Source: Faecalibacterium sp. (GTDB lineage Bacteria > Bacillota > Clostridia > Oscillospirales > Ruminococcaceae). From it: a stretch of DNA of 28,799 nucleotides. Shown here piece after piece: positions 8,353-15,926 of the stretch (positions are counted from its first letter, which is position 1; the number at the start of each line of letters is the position of its first letter). The notes beneath the pieces are model-generated. The model ran no database searches. It saw only the letters and a program-made list of their open reading frames with translations, and was not told the DNA's origin. The stretch spans positions 1 through 28,799 of the forward strand of contig JAHHRK010000008.1 of assembly GCA_020025795.1 (NCBI GenBank), read 5' to 3'. A program made the translations under genes and the position numbers.

Positions 8353-9210
8353 GTGAGCGCAAAGATTATAGAGGGAAAAGTCCTGGCCGCGCAGGTCAAG
8401 GAAAACGTAAAAAAGCAGGTTGCTGCATTGCAGGAAAAAGGAATTCTGCCTTGCCTGGCGGTAGTGCTGGTAGGTGAAAATCCTGCTTCGGCTACCTATG
8501 TCCGCGGCAAAGAGCGCGACTGCAACGAGTGCGACATCGTGAACCGAACCGTTCGCCTGCCGGAAACCACTTCGGAAGAGGAGCTGCTGGCTGTGATTCA
8601 GGATTTGGCACAGGACAAGACGGTACATGGCATTCTGGTCCAGCTGCCGCTGCCTGCCCAAATCAACGAGGACCATATTATTGCGGCTATTCCGCCGGAA
8701 AAGGACGTGGACGGCTTCACCGCAGAAAGCGCAGGCCGCCTGTTGATTGGCGAGCCGTGCTTTGTGCCTTGCACACCGCAGGGCGTGGTCGAAATGCTGA
8801 AAAGCACCGGCGTACCGCTGGCAGGCAAGCACGCAGTTGTGCTGGGCCGCAGTAATATCGTAGGCAAACCTGCTGCGCTGCTGCTTCTGGCAGAGGACTG
8901 CACCGTGACCATCTGCCACAGCAAAACCGCGAACCTGAAAGAAATCTGCGCACAGGCAGATATTCTGGTTGCCGCTGTGGGCAAGGCAGGCTTCGTAACA
9001 GCAGATATGATTAAGCCCGGCGCACTGGTCATTGACGTGGGCATTAACCGCAATGCGGAAGGCAAGCTGTGCGGCGATGTGGATTTTGCACCTGCCGCTG
9101 AAAAAGCAGGCTGGATCAGTCCGGTTCCGGGCGGCGCAGGCTTGATGACGCGTGCAATGCTTTTGGAAAACACCGTTTCTGCGGCACGACTGCTGAACGG
9201 TCTGCTGTAA
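8353..9210 (+). CDS. folD: Bifunctional methylenetetrahydrofolate dehydrogenase/cyclohydrolase
   Basis: Interconverts 5,10-methylene-, methenyl- and 10-formyl-tetrahydrofolate in cytoplasmic one-carbon metabolism. The length of 285 residues is standard. The catalytic lysine sits in YVRGK (Lys53), QLPLPAQI and KDVDGF are the folate-site motifs, and GRSNIVGKP is the nucleotide-binding signature. The start is GTG 8353, 9 bases after GGAGG. The usually invariant PGGVGPMT near the C-terminus is PGGAGLMT here (259-266), which is unusual. A small transpeptidase-like gene follows after 18 bases, presumably in the same transcript. Confidence 0.96.
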   Translation: MSAKIIEGKVLAAQVKENVKKQVAALQEKGILPCLAVVLVGENPASATYVRGKERDCNECDIVNRTVRLPETTSEEELLAVIQDLAQDKTVHGILVQLPLPAQINEDHIIAAIPPEKDVDGFTAESAGRLLIGEPCFVPCTPQGVVEMLKSTGVPLAGKHAVVLGRSNIVGKPAALLLLAEDCTVTICHSKTANLKEICAQADILVAAVGKAGFVTADMIKPGALVIDVGINRNAEGKLCGDVDFAPAAEKAGWISPVPGGAGLMTRAMLLENTVSAARLLNGLL

Positions 9211-9228
9211 CAGATAGGAGCGAGCAAA

Positions 9229-9789
9229 ATGCAGGGCTTGGATTGTGAACAGCTTTTGCTGGTCAAACAGACCAGCGGCGCAGAAGGTCAGCTTGTCTGC
9301 TGCGAAAAAGGCGCAGTCGGTTTGTGGGCGCAGGTGCTGGCAGCGCCGGTCTACATCGGCAAAAACGGCGTAAGCGCCCATCATGAAGAAGGGGACATGG
9401 CTTCGCCTTTGGGAATGTACGCGTTAGGCACGGCGTTTTCCACTGAAGCAACCGTGCCGTTTGCCTATCCCTGCCGCACCATTGGTCCGCGCAGCTGGTG
9501 GGTAGATGATGTAAATTCTCCGCTGTACAACCAGTGGGTCGAAGCGGACGGCAAGGATGGCTTTGCTAGCGGCGAAAAGATGGATCAGCTGCCGGTTCAC
9601 TATCACTATGGCCTTGTGGTGGAGTACAACACAAATCCCATCACACCGGGGCGGGGCAGTGCGATTTTCATTCACTGCAAGGGCGATTTGCCTTATACCC
9701 ACGGCTGTGTGGCCATGGAAGAAGCCGTTATGCTGCGCGTTTTGGCCTGGCTGGATGAAACAAAGCATCCGCAGGTGCTGATTCACTAA
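9229..9789 (+). CDS. L,D-transpeptidase (YkuD) family protein without signal peptide
   Basis: A 186-residue protein whose C-terminal half carries the YkuD active site: His149 (IFIHCKGD), then His158-Gly159-Cys160 in THGCV, with Cys160 the nucleophile. YkuD enzymes cross-link or trim peptidoglycan outside the membrane, yet this protein starts MQGLDCEQLL with no signal peptide or membrane segment. The upstream part (about 35-90) has the substrate-loop pattern with SPLGMYALG. TAGGAG lies 8-9 bases before ATG 9229. It probably shares a transcript with folD. It could be a cytoplasmic enzyme, an enzyme exported by an unknown route, or one with a role unrelated to the wall. Confidence 0.85.
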   Translation: MQGLDCEQLLLVKQTSGAEGQLVCCEKGAVGLWAQVLAAPVYIGKNGVSAHHEEGDMASPLGMYALGTAFSTEATVPFAYPCRTIGPRSWWVDDVNSPLYNQWVEADGKDGFASGEKMDQLPVHYHYGLVVEYNTNPITPGRGSAIFIHCKGDLPYTHGCVAMEEAVMLRVLAWLDETKHPQVLIH

Positions 9790-9827
9790 GAAAAACCAAA
9801 AATATTTCGAAAATGCGAAAAAACCCC

Positions 9828-9856
9828 TTGCATTCGTAAAACGTCTTTGTTATAAT
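9828..9856 (+). promoter_or_regulatory. Strong promoter of the rplU operon
   Basis: TTGCAT (9828-9833), a 17-base spacer and a perfect TATAAT (9851-9856). Transcription should begin near 9863. Confidence 0.85.
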
Positions 9857-9862
9857 ATTTAA

Positions 9863-9946
9863 GCCGCATGGTGTGGGCGACAAAATGGCTTGCAACAACA
9901 GCCTGCCTTTACGGACCAGCGAGTACTATATAAAAGGAATGATACT
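9863..9946 (+). promoter_or_regulatory. 5' leader of rplU, possible ribosomal-protein L21 leader
   Basis: About 84 transcribed bases precede the rplU start. A GGCT...AGCC hairpin is visible near 9886-9903. Firmicute rplU genes often have an autoregulatory L21 leader RNA; I cannot confirm the match by eye. Confidence 0.3.
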
Positions 9947-10258
9947 ATGTACGCAATCATCGTTACCGGCGGTAAGCAGTACCGCGTGGAGCAGGGCGAC
10001 GTTCTCTACATCGAGAAGCTGGACGTCGAGGCTGACTCTGAAGTGAAGTTCGACAAGGTCCTGGCAGTTGGCGAGGAAGGCTCTGTCAAGGTTGGCACCC
10101 CCACTGTTGAGGGCGCAACCGTTTCTGCTAAGGTCATCAAGAATGGCAAGGGCAAGAAGCTGAACATCATTACCTATCGTGCAAAGAAGCATAGCGCACG
10201 CCGTATGGGCCACCGCCAGCCGTACACGAAGGTTGAGATCACCACTATCAACGCGTAA
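9947..10258 (+). CDS. rplU: 50S ribosomal protein L21
   Basis: A 103-residue large-subunit protein that binds 23S rRNA. MYAIIVTGGKQYRVEQGD at the start and RAKKHSARRMGHRQPYT near the end are diagnostic. The true start is ATG 9947, after AAAGGA; an upstream in-frame extension to 9890 has no ribosome binding site and does not look like L21. It heads the operon rplU-rpmA-obg-mrnC behind a strong promoter. In most Bacillota the next gene is the cysteine protease prp; here only 14 bases separate rplU from rpmA. Confidence 0.98.
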   Translation: MYAIIVTGGKQYRVEQGDVLYIEKLDVEADSEVKFDKVLAVGEEGSVKVGTPTVEGATVSAKVIKNGKGKKLNIITYRAKKHSARRMGHRQPYTKVEITTINA

Positions 10259-10272
10259 GGAGGGTATGCACA

Positions 10273-10524
10273 ATGGCACATAAGAAAGGCGTAGGTTCTA
10301 CTAAGAACGGTCGCGACTCCGCAGCTCAGCGTCTGGGCGTGAAGCGCGCTGATGGTCAGTTCGTTCTGGCCGGCAACATTCTGGTTCGCCAGCGTGGCAC
10401 CCACATTCATCCGGGTGAGAACGTGGGCATCGGCAGCGACGACACTCTGTTCGCTCTGGTCGACGGCACTGTTCGTTTCAAGCGCGTCGGCAAGACCGGC
10501 AAGAAGTGCTGCGTTGAGCAGTAA
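10273..10524 (+). CDS. rpmA: 50S ribosomal protein L27
   Basis: An 83-residue protein whose N-terminus reaches towards the peptidyl transferase centre. It begins directly MAHKKGVGSTKNGRDS, the mature form, without the LNLQFFA-type extension that most Bacillota make and cut off with the protease Prp. prp is also missing between rplU and rpmA, so the two absences agree. GGAGG (10259-10263) is 9 bases before the ATG. The rest (RQRGTHIHPGENVGIG) is standard. Confidence 0.98.
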   Translation: MAHKKGVGSTKNGRDSAAQRLGVKRADGQFVLAGNILVRQRGTHIHPGENVGIGSDDTLFALVDGTVRFKRVGKTGKKCCVEQ

Positions 10525-10551
10525 TTCTTGCGAGAAAACTGCAAAACCGCG

Positions 10552-10582
10552 GAGCCGGGCCGTTTGGTCCGGCTCTTTTTTG
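10552..10582 (+). terminator. Intrinsic terminator between rpmA and obg
   Basis: GAGCCGG pairs with CCGGCTC around a 10-base loop, followed by TTTTTT. No separate promoter for obg is evident in the 28 bases after it, so partial read-through is likely. Confidence 0.85.
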
Positions 10583-10609
10583 TGAATACTATGCGCGGAG
10601 GTATCCAAA

Positions 10610-11893
10610 ATGGCAGTACAAACCAATTTTATCGACGTCGCAACCATTTGGCTCCACGCGGGCAAGGGTGGCGACGGTGCAGTCACGTTCCATCGTGAAA
10701 AATTCGTAGCAGCCGGCGGCCCCGATGGCGGCGATGGCGGCGACGGCGGCGATATCATCTTTGTGGCAGACCGCAACCTGTCCACGCTGATGGATTTCCG
10801 CTATAAGCGTAAATACACCGCAAAAGACGGCCAGAACGGCATGGGCCGCAAGATGCACGGCGCAGACGGCGACGACCTGATTATCAAGGTCCCCGTTGGC
10901 ACCGTCATCAAAGATGCCGAAAGCGGCCTGGTCATCGCAGACCTGTCTGACGAAAAGCCTGTGGTTGTAGCCAAGGGCGGCCGCGGCGGCAAGGGCAACA
11001 CCCATTTTGCAACGCCGACCCGTCAGATTCCTCGATTCGCAAAGCCCGGCCTGCCCGGTGAGGATATGCGCGTTACGCTGGAGCTGAAGCTCATTGCGGA
11101 CGTGGGCCTGATCGGTTTCCCCAATGTAGGCAAGTCTACCCTGATTTCCGTAATCAGTGCGGCAAAGCCCAAGATTGCAAACTATCACTTTACCACGCTG
11201 GTTCCCACGCTGGGTGTGGTGCGCTGCGATGAAGGTGCAAGCTTTGTCTGCGCCGATATTCCCGGTCTGATCGAAGGTGCCAGCGACGGCATCGGCCTGG
11301 GCCATGACTTTTTGCGCCACGTTGAGCGCTGCCGCCTGCTGCTGCACGTCGTGGACGTGTCCGGCTGCGAAGCACGCGACCCCAAGGAAGATTTTGCGCG
11401 TATCAACGAGGAACTGGAAAAGTTCAGCCCCGAACTGGCAGATCGTCCCCAGATCGTTGTGGGCAACAAGTGCGATATCGCTACCCCCGAACAGGTGGAA
11501 GAATTCCGCCAGTTTGTGGAAGAGCAGGGTCTGACCTTTGTGCCTATCTCTGCTGCAACCATGCAGGGTGTGCGTGAGCTGCCCGGCCTGGTGTATAATC
11601 GCCTGAAGGACATTCCGGCAATTCCTGTGTTTGAAGCACAGTACGTCAAGCCGGAGAACAACATGGGCGGCCGCAAGTTCGAGATCAAGAAGCTGGAAGA
11701 CCACGTCTGGGATGTACAGGCACCCTGGCTGGAGCGTATTCTGGCAGGCAGCAACGTGGACGACTACGAAAGCTTGCAGTATTTCCAGCGCCAGCTGAGC
11801 GAGAGCGGCATTTTCGACGAGCTGGTTAAGCTGGGCGTCGAGGAGAACGATACCGTCCTGATCGGCGAGTATCAGTTCGACTATGTATTCTAA
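10610..11893 (+). CDS. obg: Obg family ribosome-associated GTPase
   Basis: A 427-residue GTPase that acts in 50S subunit assembly and stress signalling. The order is the glycine-rich Obg fold (about 1-160, with the run GGDGGDGGD near residue 40), the G domain (GFPNVGKST P-loop near 170, DIPGLIEGA switch II, NKCD) and a C-terminal OCT domain (about 340-425). Linkage behind rpmA is the classic arrangement. GGAGG lies upstream of ATG 10610. The last bases carry the ribosome binding site of mrnC. Confidence 0.98.
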   Translation: MAVQTNFIDVATIWLHAGKGGDGAVTFHREKFVAAGGPDGGDGGDGGDIIFVADRNLSTLMDFRYKRKYTAKDGQNGMGRKMHGADGDDLIIKVPVGTVIKDAESGLVIADLSDEKPVVVAKGGRGGKGNTHFATPTRQIPRFAKPGLPGEDMRVTLELKLIADVGLIGFPNVGKSTLISVISAAKPKIANYHFTTLVPTLGVVRCDEGASFVCADIPGLIEGASDGIGLGHDFLRHVERCRLLLHVVDVSGCEARDPKEDFARINEELEKFSPELADRPQIVVGNKCDIATPEQVEEFRQFVEEQGLTFVPISAATMQGVRELPGLVYNRLKDIPAIPVFEAQYVKPENNMGGRKFEIKKLEDHVWDVQAPWLERILAGSNVDDYESLQYFQRQLSESGIFDELVKLGVEENDTVLIGEYQFDYVF

Positions 11894-11906
11894 GGAGGCG
11901 ACAGGA

Positions 11907-12356
11907 GTGGAACAGGAATTCCTGTTGTCAAAGGCAGAAATGGATTCTGTGGATTTGCGCGAGCTTTCGCCGCTTTCGCTGGCTTTTGTGGGCGATGGCG
12001 TGCTGGAGCTGTTGGTGCGCCGCCGTCTGGTGGCCCATACCAAATTGCACCCCGGTGCGCTGAACGCGGTCAAGGTCAAGTATGTATCTGCCCGCGCCCA
12101 GTATAAGGAAGAAAAGCTGCTGGAGCCGATGCTCACCGAAGACGAGCTGAGCTGGTTCAAGCGCGGCCGCAATGCCAACAAGGCAACCGTAGCAAAGCAC
12201 GCTACTGTGGCAGAATATCGAGCATCTACCGGTTTTGAATGCCTGCTTGGCTGGCTGTATCTGTCCGGCCAGAACCAGCGTATTCTGGAGCTGTTCGATG
12301 CCATGTGGCAGCTGTTTGACCCGGATGCGCCCGAAGCAAAACAAACGGAAAACTAA
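11907..12356 (+). CDS. mrnC: Mini-ribonuclease 3
   Basis: A 149-residue RNase III-like nuclease lacking the double-stranded-RNA-binding domain; in bacilli it matures the ends of 23S rRNA. The catalytic region SPLSLAFVGDGVLELLVR contains Asp30, and RGRNANKAT is the conserved basic segment. I place the start at GTG 11907 because AAGGAGG (11892-11898) is 8 bases upstream. An ATG at 11883, inside the end of obg, would lack a ribosome binding site. The gene probably ends the rplU operon. Confidence 0.92.
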   Translation: MEQEFLLSKAEMDSVDLRELSPLSLAFVGDGVLELLVRRRLVAHTKLHPGALNAVKVKYVSARAQYKEEKLLEPMLTEDELSWFKRGRNANKATVAKHATVAEYRASTGFECLLGWLYLSGQNQRILELFDAMWQLFDPDAPEAKQTEN

Positions 12357-12362
12357 CAAAGA

Positions 12363-12413
12363 AAAGCCCGCTGCTTTTCGGCGTGCATGGCGTCGAAAGG
12401 CAGTGGGCTTTTT
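12363..12413. terminator. Bidirectional terminator between mrnC and the minus-strand small gene
   Basis: AAGCCCGCTGCTTTTCG pairs with CGAAAGGCAGTGGGCTT, with T-rich tails on both strands. It serves convergent genes. Confidence 0.85.
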
Positions 12414-12423
12414 GCGGTGAGAG

Positions 12424-12443
12424 TGATGGGCCAGTGCCCATCA
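12424..12443. repeat. Perfect hairpin just past the small-gene stop
   Basis: TGATGGGC-CAGT-GCCCATCA, an 8-base-pair perfect stem. It has no T tract of its own and may protect the 3' end of the small mRNA. Confidence 0.6.
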
Positions 12444-12447
12444 GTGC

Positions 12448-12633
12448 TTACTTGCAGTTCTTTGCGTTAGAAGCGTTGGAAGACTTGGCGTTAGAAGCCT
12501 TGTCGCTGGCGCTCTTTACGTTGGAGCTGCTGTTCTTGGCAGAACGGCTGTTGGAAGAAGTATACTGGTTGGGGTGCTTGTTGGTGCTCTGGTTAGAATG
12601 CTTGTTAGATGCAGAAGTCTTGTTCTTTTCCAT
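12448..12633 (-). CDS. Small Asn/Ser/Lys-rich basic protein
   Basis: A 61-residue, low-complexity protein: 17 Ser, 12 Asn and 10 Lys, one Cys next to the C-terminus, no hydrophobic stretch, hence soluble and probably unstructured. Coding is supported by AGAAAGGAG 8 bases before its ATG (12633) and by terminator-like hairpins past its stop. The second half has a loose SNAK/SNAS/NVKSAS repetition. I do not recognise a family. The composition recalls small spore or nucleic-acid-binding proteins, but no signature of a known small acid-soluble spore protein is present. Function unknown. Confidence 0.7.
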   Translation of the reverse strand: MEKNKTSASNKHSNQSTNKHPNQYTSSNSRSAKNSSSNVKSASDKASNAKSSNASNAKNCK

Positions 12634-12733
12634 GTTGTTTGCTCCTTTCTAAAAGCAGGGCTCTTTGCTCTGCGCACTGATATTGTTACCCCGCCGCGGG
12701 AGATTATGCACCCAGACAGGAGGCTTTTTTATC

Positions 12734-14182
12734 ATGGCTCTGGAATATTTTGAACAGCGGGAACGTGCCCTTCTGGGCGACCGCTTTGATACCCTGTATG
12801 CGCCGCCGGCCGAAAAAGCCGCACGCGGCGTAACGGTTTCTGCACTGCGCTGCACCCCCGAACAGTTTGCGCAGCTGGTGGATTTTCCCATTCGGCCATC
12901 GCCTTTCTGTGCTGCCGGGTTCTGCGTAGATATGCCGGATTTTAAGCCGGGCCGCCACCCGTACCATGCGGCAGGCGTTTTCTATTCGCAGGAGCCTTCG
13001 GCTTCTTCGGCGGCGCCGCTGCTGGGCGTTCAGCCAGGTATGCGTGTTTTGGATACCTGCGCTGCGCCGGGCGGTAAAACCAGCCAGCTGGCTGCCGCTT
13101 TGCAGGGACAGGGCCTTTTGGTGGCAAACGAATTTGTCGCCAGCCGTGCCGCAATCCTGAAGCAAAATCTGGAGCGCATGGGTGTGCGCAATGCCGTTGT
13201 GCTGAATGAAGATACCAGCCGCATTGCAGAGGCGTTGCCGGAATTCTTTGACCGAGTTCTGGTAGATGCGCCTTGCTCCGGCGAAGGTATGTTCCGCAAG
13301 GAAGAAGAAGCCAGCCGCCAGCACAGCGAAGCGCTGGTGGAGCAGTGTGCCGCTTTGGGCGCACAGATTCTGGACAATGCGGCTGCCGCACTGGCACCGG
13401 GCGGTGTGATGGTGTATTCTACCTGCACCTTTGCTCCGCAAGAGGACGAAGCCCAGGTGGCGGATTTCCTGGCACGCCATCCGGAATTTACGCTGCTGCC
13501 TGCGCTGGAAGAAAGTCCGCTGGTATTTGGCAGTGAAGGCGAACCCAATCGTCTGGGCGAACATTCCGCCGATACCACGCTGATGCGCCGCATTTGGCCG
13601 TGCCAGGGTGGCGAAGGCCACTTCATTGCACGGCTGCAAAAAGCAGGCGAGCCGCGTGAACTGCCGCCGCTGGGTGAGTTGACGGAAGAAGAATCCGCCT
13701 GGCTGAACCCCAAAGCTGCCAAAGGCAAAGCCAAAAAAGGCAAGCCTGCCCCCAAAGGCGGAAAAGGCCAGTCCACCGGTGACGTGCTGAGCAGCTGGCA
13801 GGCGTTTGCAGCGGAATATTTCCCCAGCCTGACCGAAAAGCCTGCGCTGGTGCGTGGCGAAAATATTTTGCTGCCGCCGGCGTTCCCCAATTTGCCGCTG
13901 CATATCCTGCGTGCAGGCGTTTTGGCAGGCAGCGCCCAGAAAGGCCGCTTTGTGCCGGAGCATCATCTGTTTACCGCATACGGCGCAGAATGTACCAATC
14001 AGGAAAAGCTGACCCTTTCCGATCCGCGCACGTTGGCCTATTTGAAGGGCGAGGAAATTGAAGCTAAGACCGCACAAAACGGCTGGTGTTGCGTCACGGT
14101 AGACGGTTTTGCCCTGGGCGGCGGCAAAGTATCCGGCGGACGGGTGAAAAACCACTACCCGAAAGCACTCCGATTCGTGTAA
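12734..14182 (+). CDS. RsmF/RsmB-type 16S rRNA (cytosine-5) methyltransferase (NOL1/NOP2/Sun family)
   Basis: A 482-residue S-adenosylmethionine-dependent RNA m5C methyltransferase. DTCAAPGGKTSQLA (about 107-120) binds the cofactor. Cys181 in DAPCSGEGMFRK and Cys231 in YSTCTF are the two catalytic cysteines of the family. A lysine/glycine-rich linker (about 325-345, AAKGKAKKGKPAPKGGKG) leads to a C-terminal RNA-binding domain of the RsmF type. The start is ATG 12734, 9 bases after AGGAGG; an in-frame extension to 12665 lacks a ribosome binding site. The modified base (for example C1407) cannot be decided from sequence alone. Confidence 0.93.
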   Translation: MALEYFEQRERALLGDRFDTLYAPPAEKAARGVTVSALRCTPEQFAQLVDFPIRPSPFCAAGFCVDMPDFKPGRHPYHAAGVFYSQEPSASSAAPLLGVQPGMRVLDTCAAPGGKTSQLAAALQGQGLLVANEFVASRAAILKQNLERMGVRNAVVLNEDTSRIAEALPEFFDRVLVDAPCSGEGMFRKEEEASRQHSEALVEQCAALGAQILDNAAAALAPGGVMVYSTCTFAPQEDEAQVADFLARHPEFTLLPALEESPLVFGSEGEPNRLGEHSADTTLMRRIWPCQGGEGHFIARLQKAGEPRELPPLGELTEEESAWLNPKAAKGKAKKGKPAPKGGKGQSTGDVLSSWQAFAAEYFPSLTEKPALVRGENILLPPAFPNLPLHILRAGVLAGSAQKGRFVPEHHLFTAYGAECTNQEKLTLSDPRTLAYLKGEEIEAKTAQNGWCCVTVDGFALGGGKVSGGRVKNHYPKALRFV

Positions 14183-14207
14183 ATGCGGCAGAACTGCGGA
14201 TATAGCC

Positions 14208-14236
14208 TTGAACACCGCGTGGCATCGTGGTATACT
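14208..14236 (+). promoter_or_regulatory. Promoter of yebC
   Basis: TTGAAC (14208-14213), a 17-base spacer and TATACT (14231-14236). Confidence 0.75.
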
Positions 14237-14293
14237 ATTACAGTTAGAGAAACTGCGCCCAGAAGAGCGCTTGAATAAACGGAGGAAGTACCC

Positions 14294-15031
14294 ATGTCTG
14301 GACATAGCAAATGGAACAACATTAAACGTAAGAAGGAAAAGACCGACGGCGCAAAGGCTAAGGTCTTTACCAAGGTTGGCCGCGAAATCAGCGTGGCTGT
14401 GCGCGAGGGCGGTCCCGACCCCGCTAACAACAGCAAGCTGGCTGATCTGATCAGCAAGGCTAAGCGCCTGAACGTGCCTAATGATAACATTCAGCGCATC
14501 ATCAAGAAGGCTGAGGGCGGCGATAAGGACGAGTTCGAAGCAGTTACTTACGAAGGCTACGGCGCAGGCGGCATCGCTGTCATGGTCGAGGCTCTGACCG
14601 ATAACCGCAACCGTACCGCTGCAAACATGCGCCACTACTTTGATAAGTTTGGCGGCAACCTGGGCAGCATGGGCAGCGTTGGCTTTATGTTCACCCAGAA
14701 GGGCGTTATCGTCCTGGACCTGGAGGACAAGGACGCTGACGAGGCTATGATGGACGCTCTGGACGCAGGTGCAGAGGACTTCGACGCTGGCGAAGAAGCA
14801 GCAGAAGTCACCACCGATCCCGCAGCATTCTCCGAAGTTTGCCACGCACTGGAGGCAAAGGGCTACGAGTTCCTTTCTGCTGATGTTGCTATGGTGCCTT
14901 CGACCACCACTACCATCACCGACGCTGAGATTCAGACCAAGCTGACCAAGCTGTTCGACGCTCTGGACGACGATGATGACGTGCAGAACTTCTGGCATAC
15001 GCTGGAAAACGAGGAAGATCTGGACCGCTGA
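14294..15031 (+). CDS. yebC: YebC/PmpR family protein (TACO1 family)
   Basis: A 245-residue cytoplasmic protein that starts with the diagnostic MSGHSKWNNIKRKKEK. YebC proteins have been described as transcription regulators and, more recently, as translation factors that relieve stalling at proline-rich stretches. GVGFMF-like (SVGFMFTQKG) and the acidic C-terminal half are typical. GGAGG precedes ATG 14294, and the gene has its own promoter and terminator, so it is monocistronic. Confidence 0.97.
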   Translation: MSGHSKWNNIKRKKEKTDGAKAKVFTKVGREISVAVREGGPDPANNSKLADLISKAKRLNVPNDNIQRIIKKAEGGDKDEFEAVTYEGYGAGGIAVMVEALTDNRNRTAANMRHYFDKFGGNLGSMGSVGFMFTQKGVIVLDLEDKDADEAMMDALDAGAEDFDAGEEAAEVTTDPAAFSEVCHALEAKGYEFLSADVAMVPSTTTTITDAEIQTKLTKLFDALDDDDDVQNFWHTLENEEDLDR

Positions 15032-15050
15032 TTTTCCCTTAGAATGGATA

Positions 15051-15096
15051 AAAAAGGCTGTACCGCAGGGTTTCTGCGGTGCAGCCTTTTTCTTTT
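15051..15096 (+). terminator. Intrinsic terminator after yebC
   Basis: AAAGGCTGTACCGCAG pairs with CTGCGGTGCAGCCTTT, followed by TTCTTTT. Confidence 0.92.
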
Positions 15097-15113
15097 ATAA
15101 AAACAAAAGAGTC

Positions 15114-15170
15114 CTTAAACAATTCTTAAGGGTTTTGCATCTTTTTTGTTAAGAAAAAGACTGTTACAAT
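15114..15170 (+). promoter_or_regulatory. Promoter and probable response-regulator boxes of the two-component operon
   Basis: The -10 box TACAAT is at 15165-15170, with no good -35. TTAA cores sit at 15115, 15126 and 15149 (CTTAAAC, CTTAAGG, GTTAAG). The steps are 11 and 23 bases, about one and two helical turns, as expected for OmpR/PhoB-type direct repeats. The last one overlaps the -35 position, consistent with activator-dependent autoregulation. Confidence 0.45.
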
Positions 15171-15204
15171 AAAGACACAAAGAAAGCGCGCTGGAAGTTG
15201 AGGT

Positions 15205-15924
15205 ATGAGTATGGAATCGATTTTGATTTGCGACGATAACAAGGAGATTGTAGACGCACTGAAAATCTACCTGGGCACCGTTGGTTATACATTATATACG
15301 GCGGCAAACGGCGTCGAGGCATTGGAGGTCGTGGACAATCATCCCATTGATTTGATTTTGATGGACATTATGATGCCCGGCATGGACGGCCTGACCGCTA
15401 CGGCGCAGCTACGGGAAAAGGGGAATATCCCCATTATTTTGCTGACCGCCAAAAGCGAAGAAGGCGACATGATTCTGGGCCTGGAAATGGGCGCAGACGA
15501 CTATATTACTAAGCCGTTCCGCCCAATGGAGCTGCTGGCTCGCGTGAAAAGTACGCTGCGACGCTATAAGCAGCTGGGCGGCGCTGCAAAACAAGTGCCG
15601 GACGGTGTACTTCAGGTCGGCGGTCTTGCCCTGAACGATGAACAGAAAACCGTCACGCTGGAAGGCGAGCCGGTCAGCCTGACACCGCTGGAATTTAAGC
15701 TGCTGCGCTTTTTGATGCAGCACCCCGGCCAGGTATTTTCCGGGAAAAAGCTGTATCAGGCAGTCTGGGGCGAGGAAATCCTATCCGGCGAAGGCGCTGT
15801 GGCGGTACATATTCGCCACCTGCGCGAAAAGCTGGAAATCGACCCGGCGAATCCGCGTTTGATTCAGGTTGTGTGGGGTCAGGGCTATAAGCTGGTCAAA
15901 CCCAAGGTGAGAAATGAGGGATAA
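15205..15924 (+). CDS. OmpR/PhoB-family response regulator
   Basis: A 239-residue DNA-binding response regulator. The receiver domain (about 4-118) has the acidic pair Asp10-Asp11, phosphoacceptor Asp54 (LILMDIMMPGMDG) and the KPF lysine motif. The C-terminal winged helix (about 140-235) shows LTPLEFKLLRFL and the GYK end. ATG 15205 has GGAAG 7 bases upstream; ATG 15211 is an equally possible start, placed 7 bases after TTGAGG. The stop is 2 bases before a small membrane-protein gene, which in turn overlaps the kinase gene, so the three are translated together. Confidence 0.94.
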   Translation: MSMESILICDDNKEIVDALKIYLGTVGYTLYTAANGVEALEVVDNHPIDLILMDIMMPGMDGLTATAQLREKGNIPIILLTAKSEEGDMILGLEMGADDYITKPFRPMELLARVKSTLRRYKQLGGAAKQVPDGVLQVGGLALNDEQKTVTLEGEPVSLTPLEFKLLRFLMQHPGQVFSGKKLYQAVWGEEILSGEGAVAVHIRHLREKLEIDPANPRLIQVVWGQGYKLVKPKVRNEG

Positions 15925-15926
15925 CC

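Noticed and set aside
9890..9946. N-terminal extension of L21
   Set aside because: There is no ribosome binding site and L21 begins at the downstream ATG 9947.
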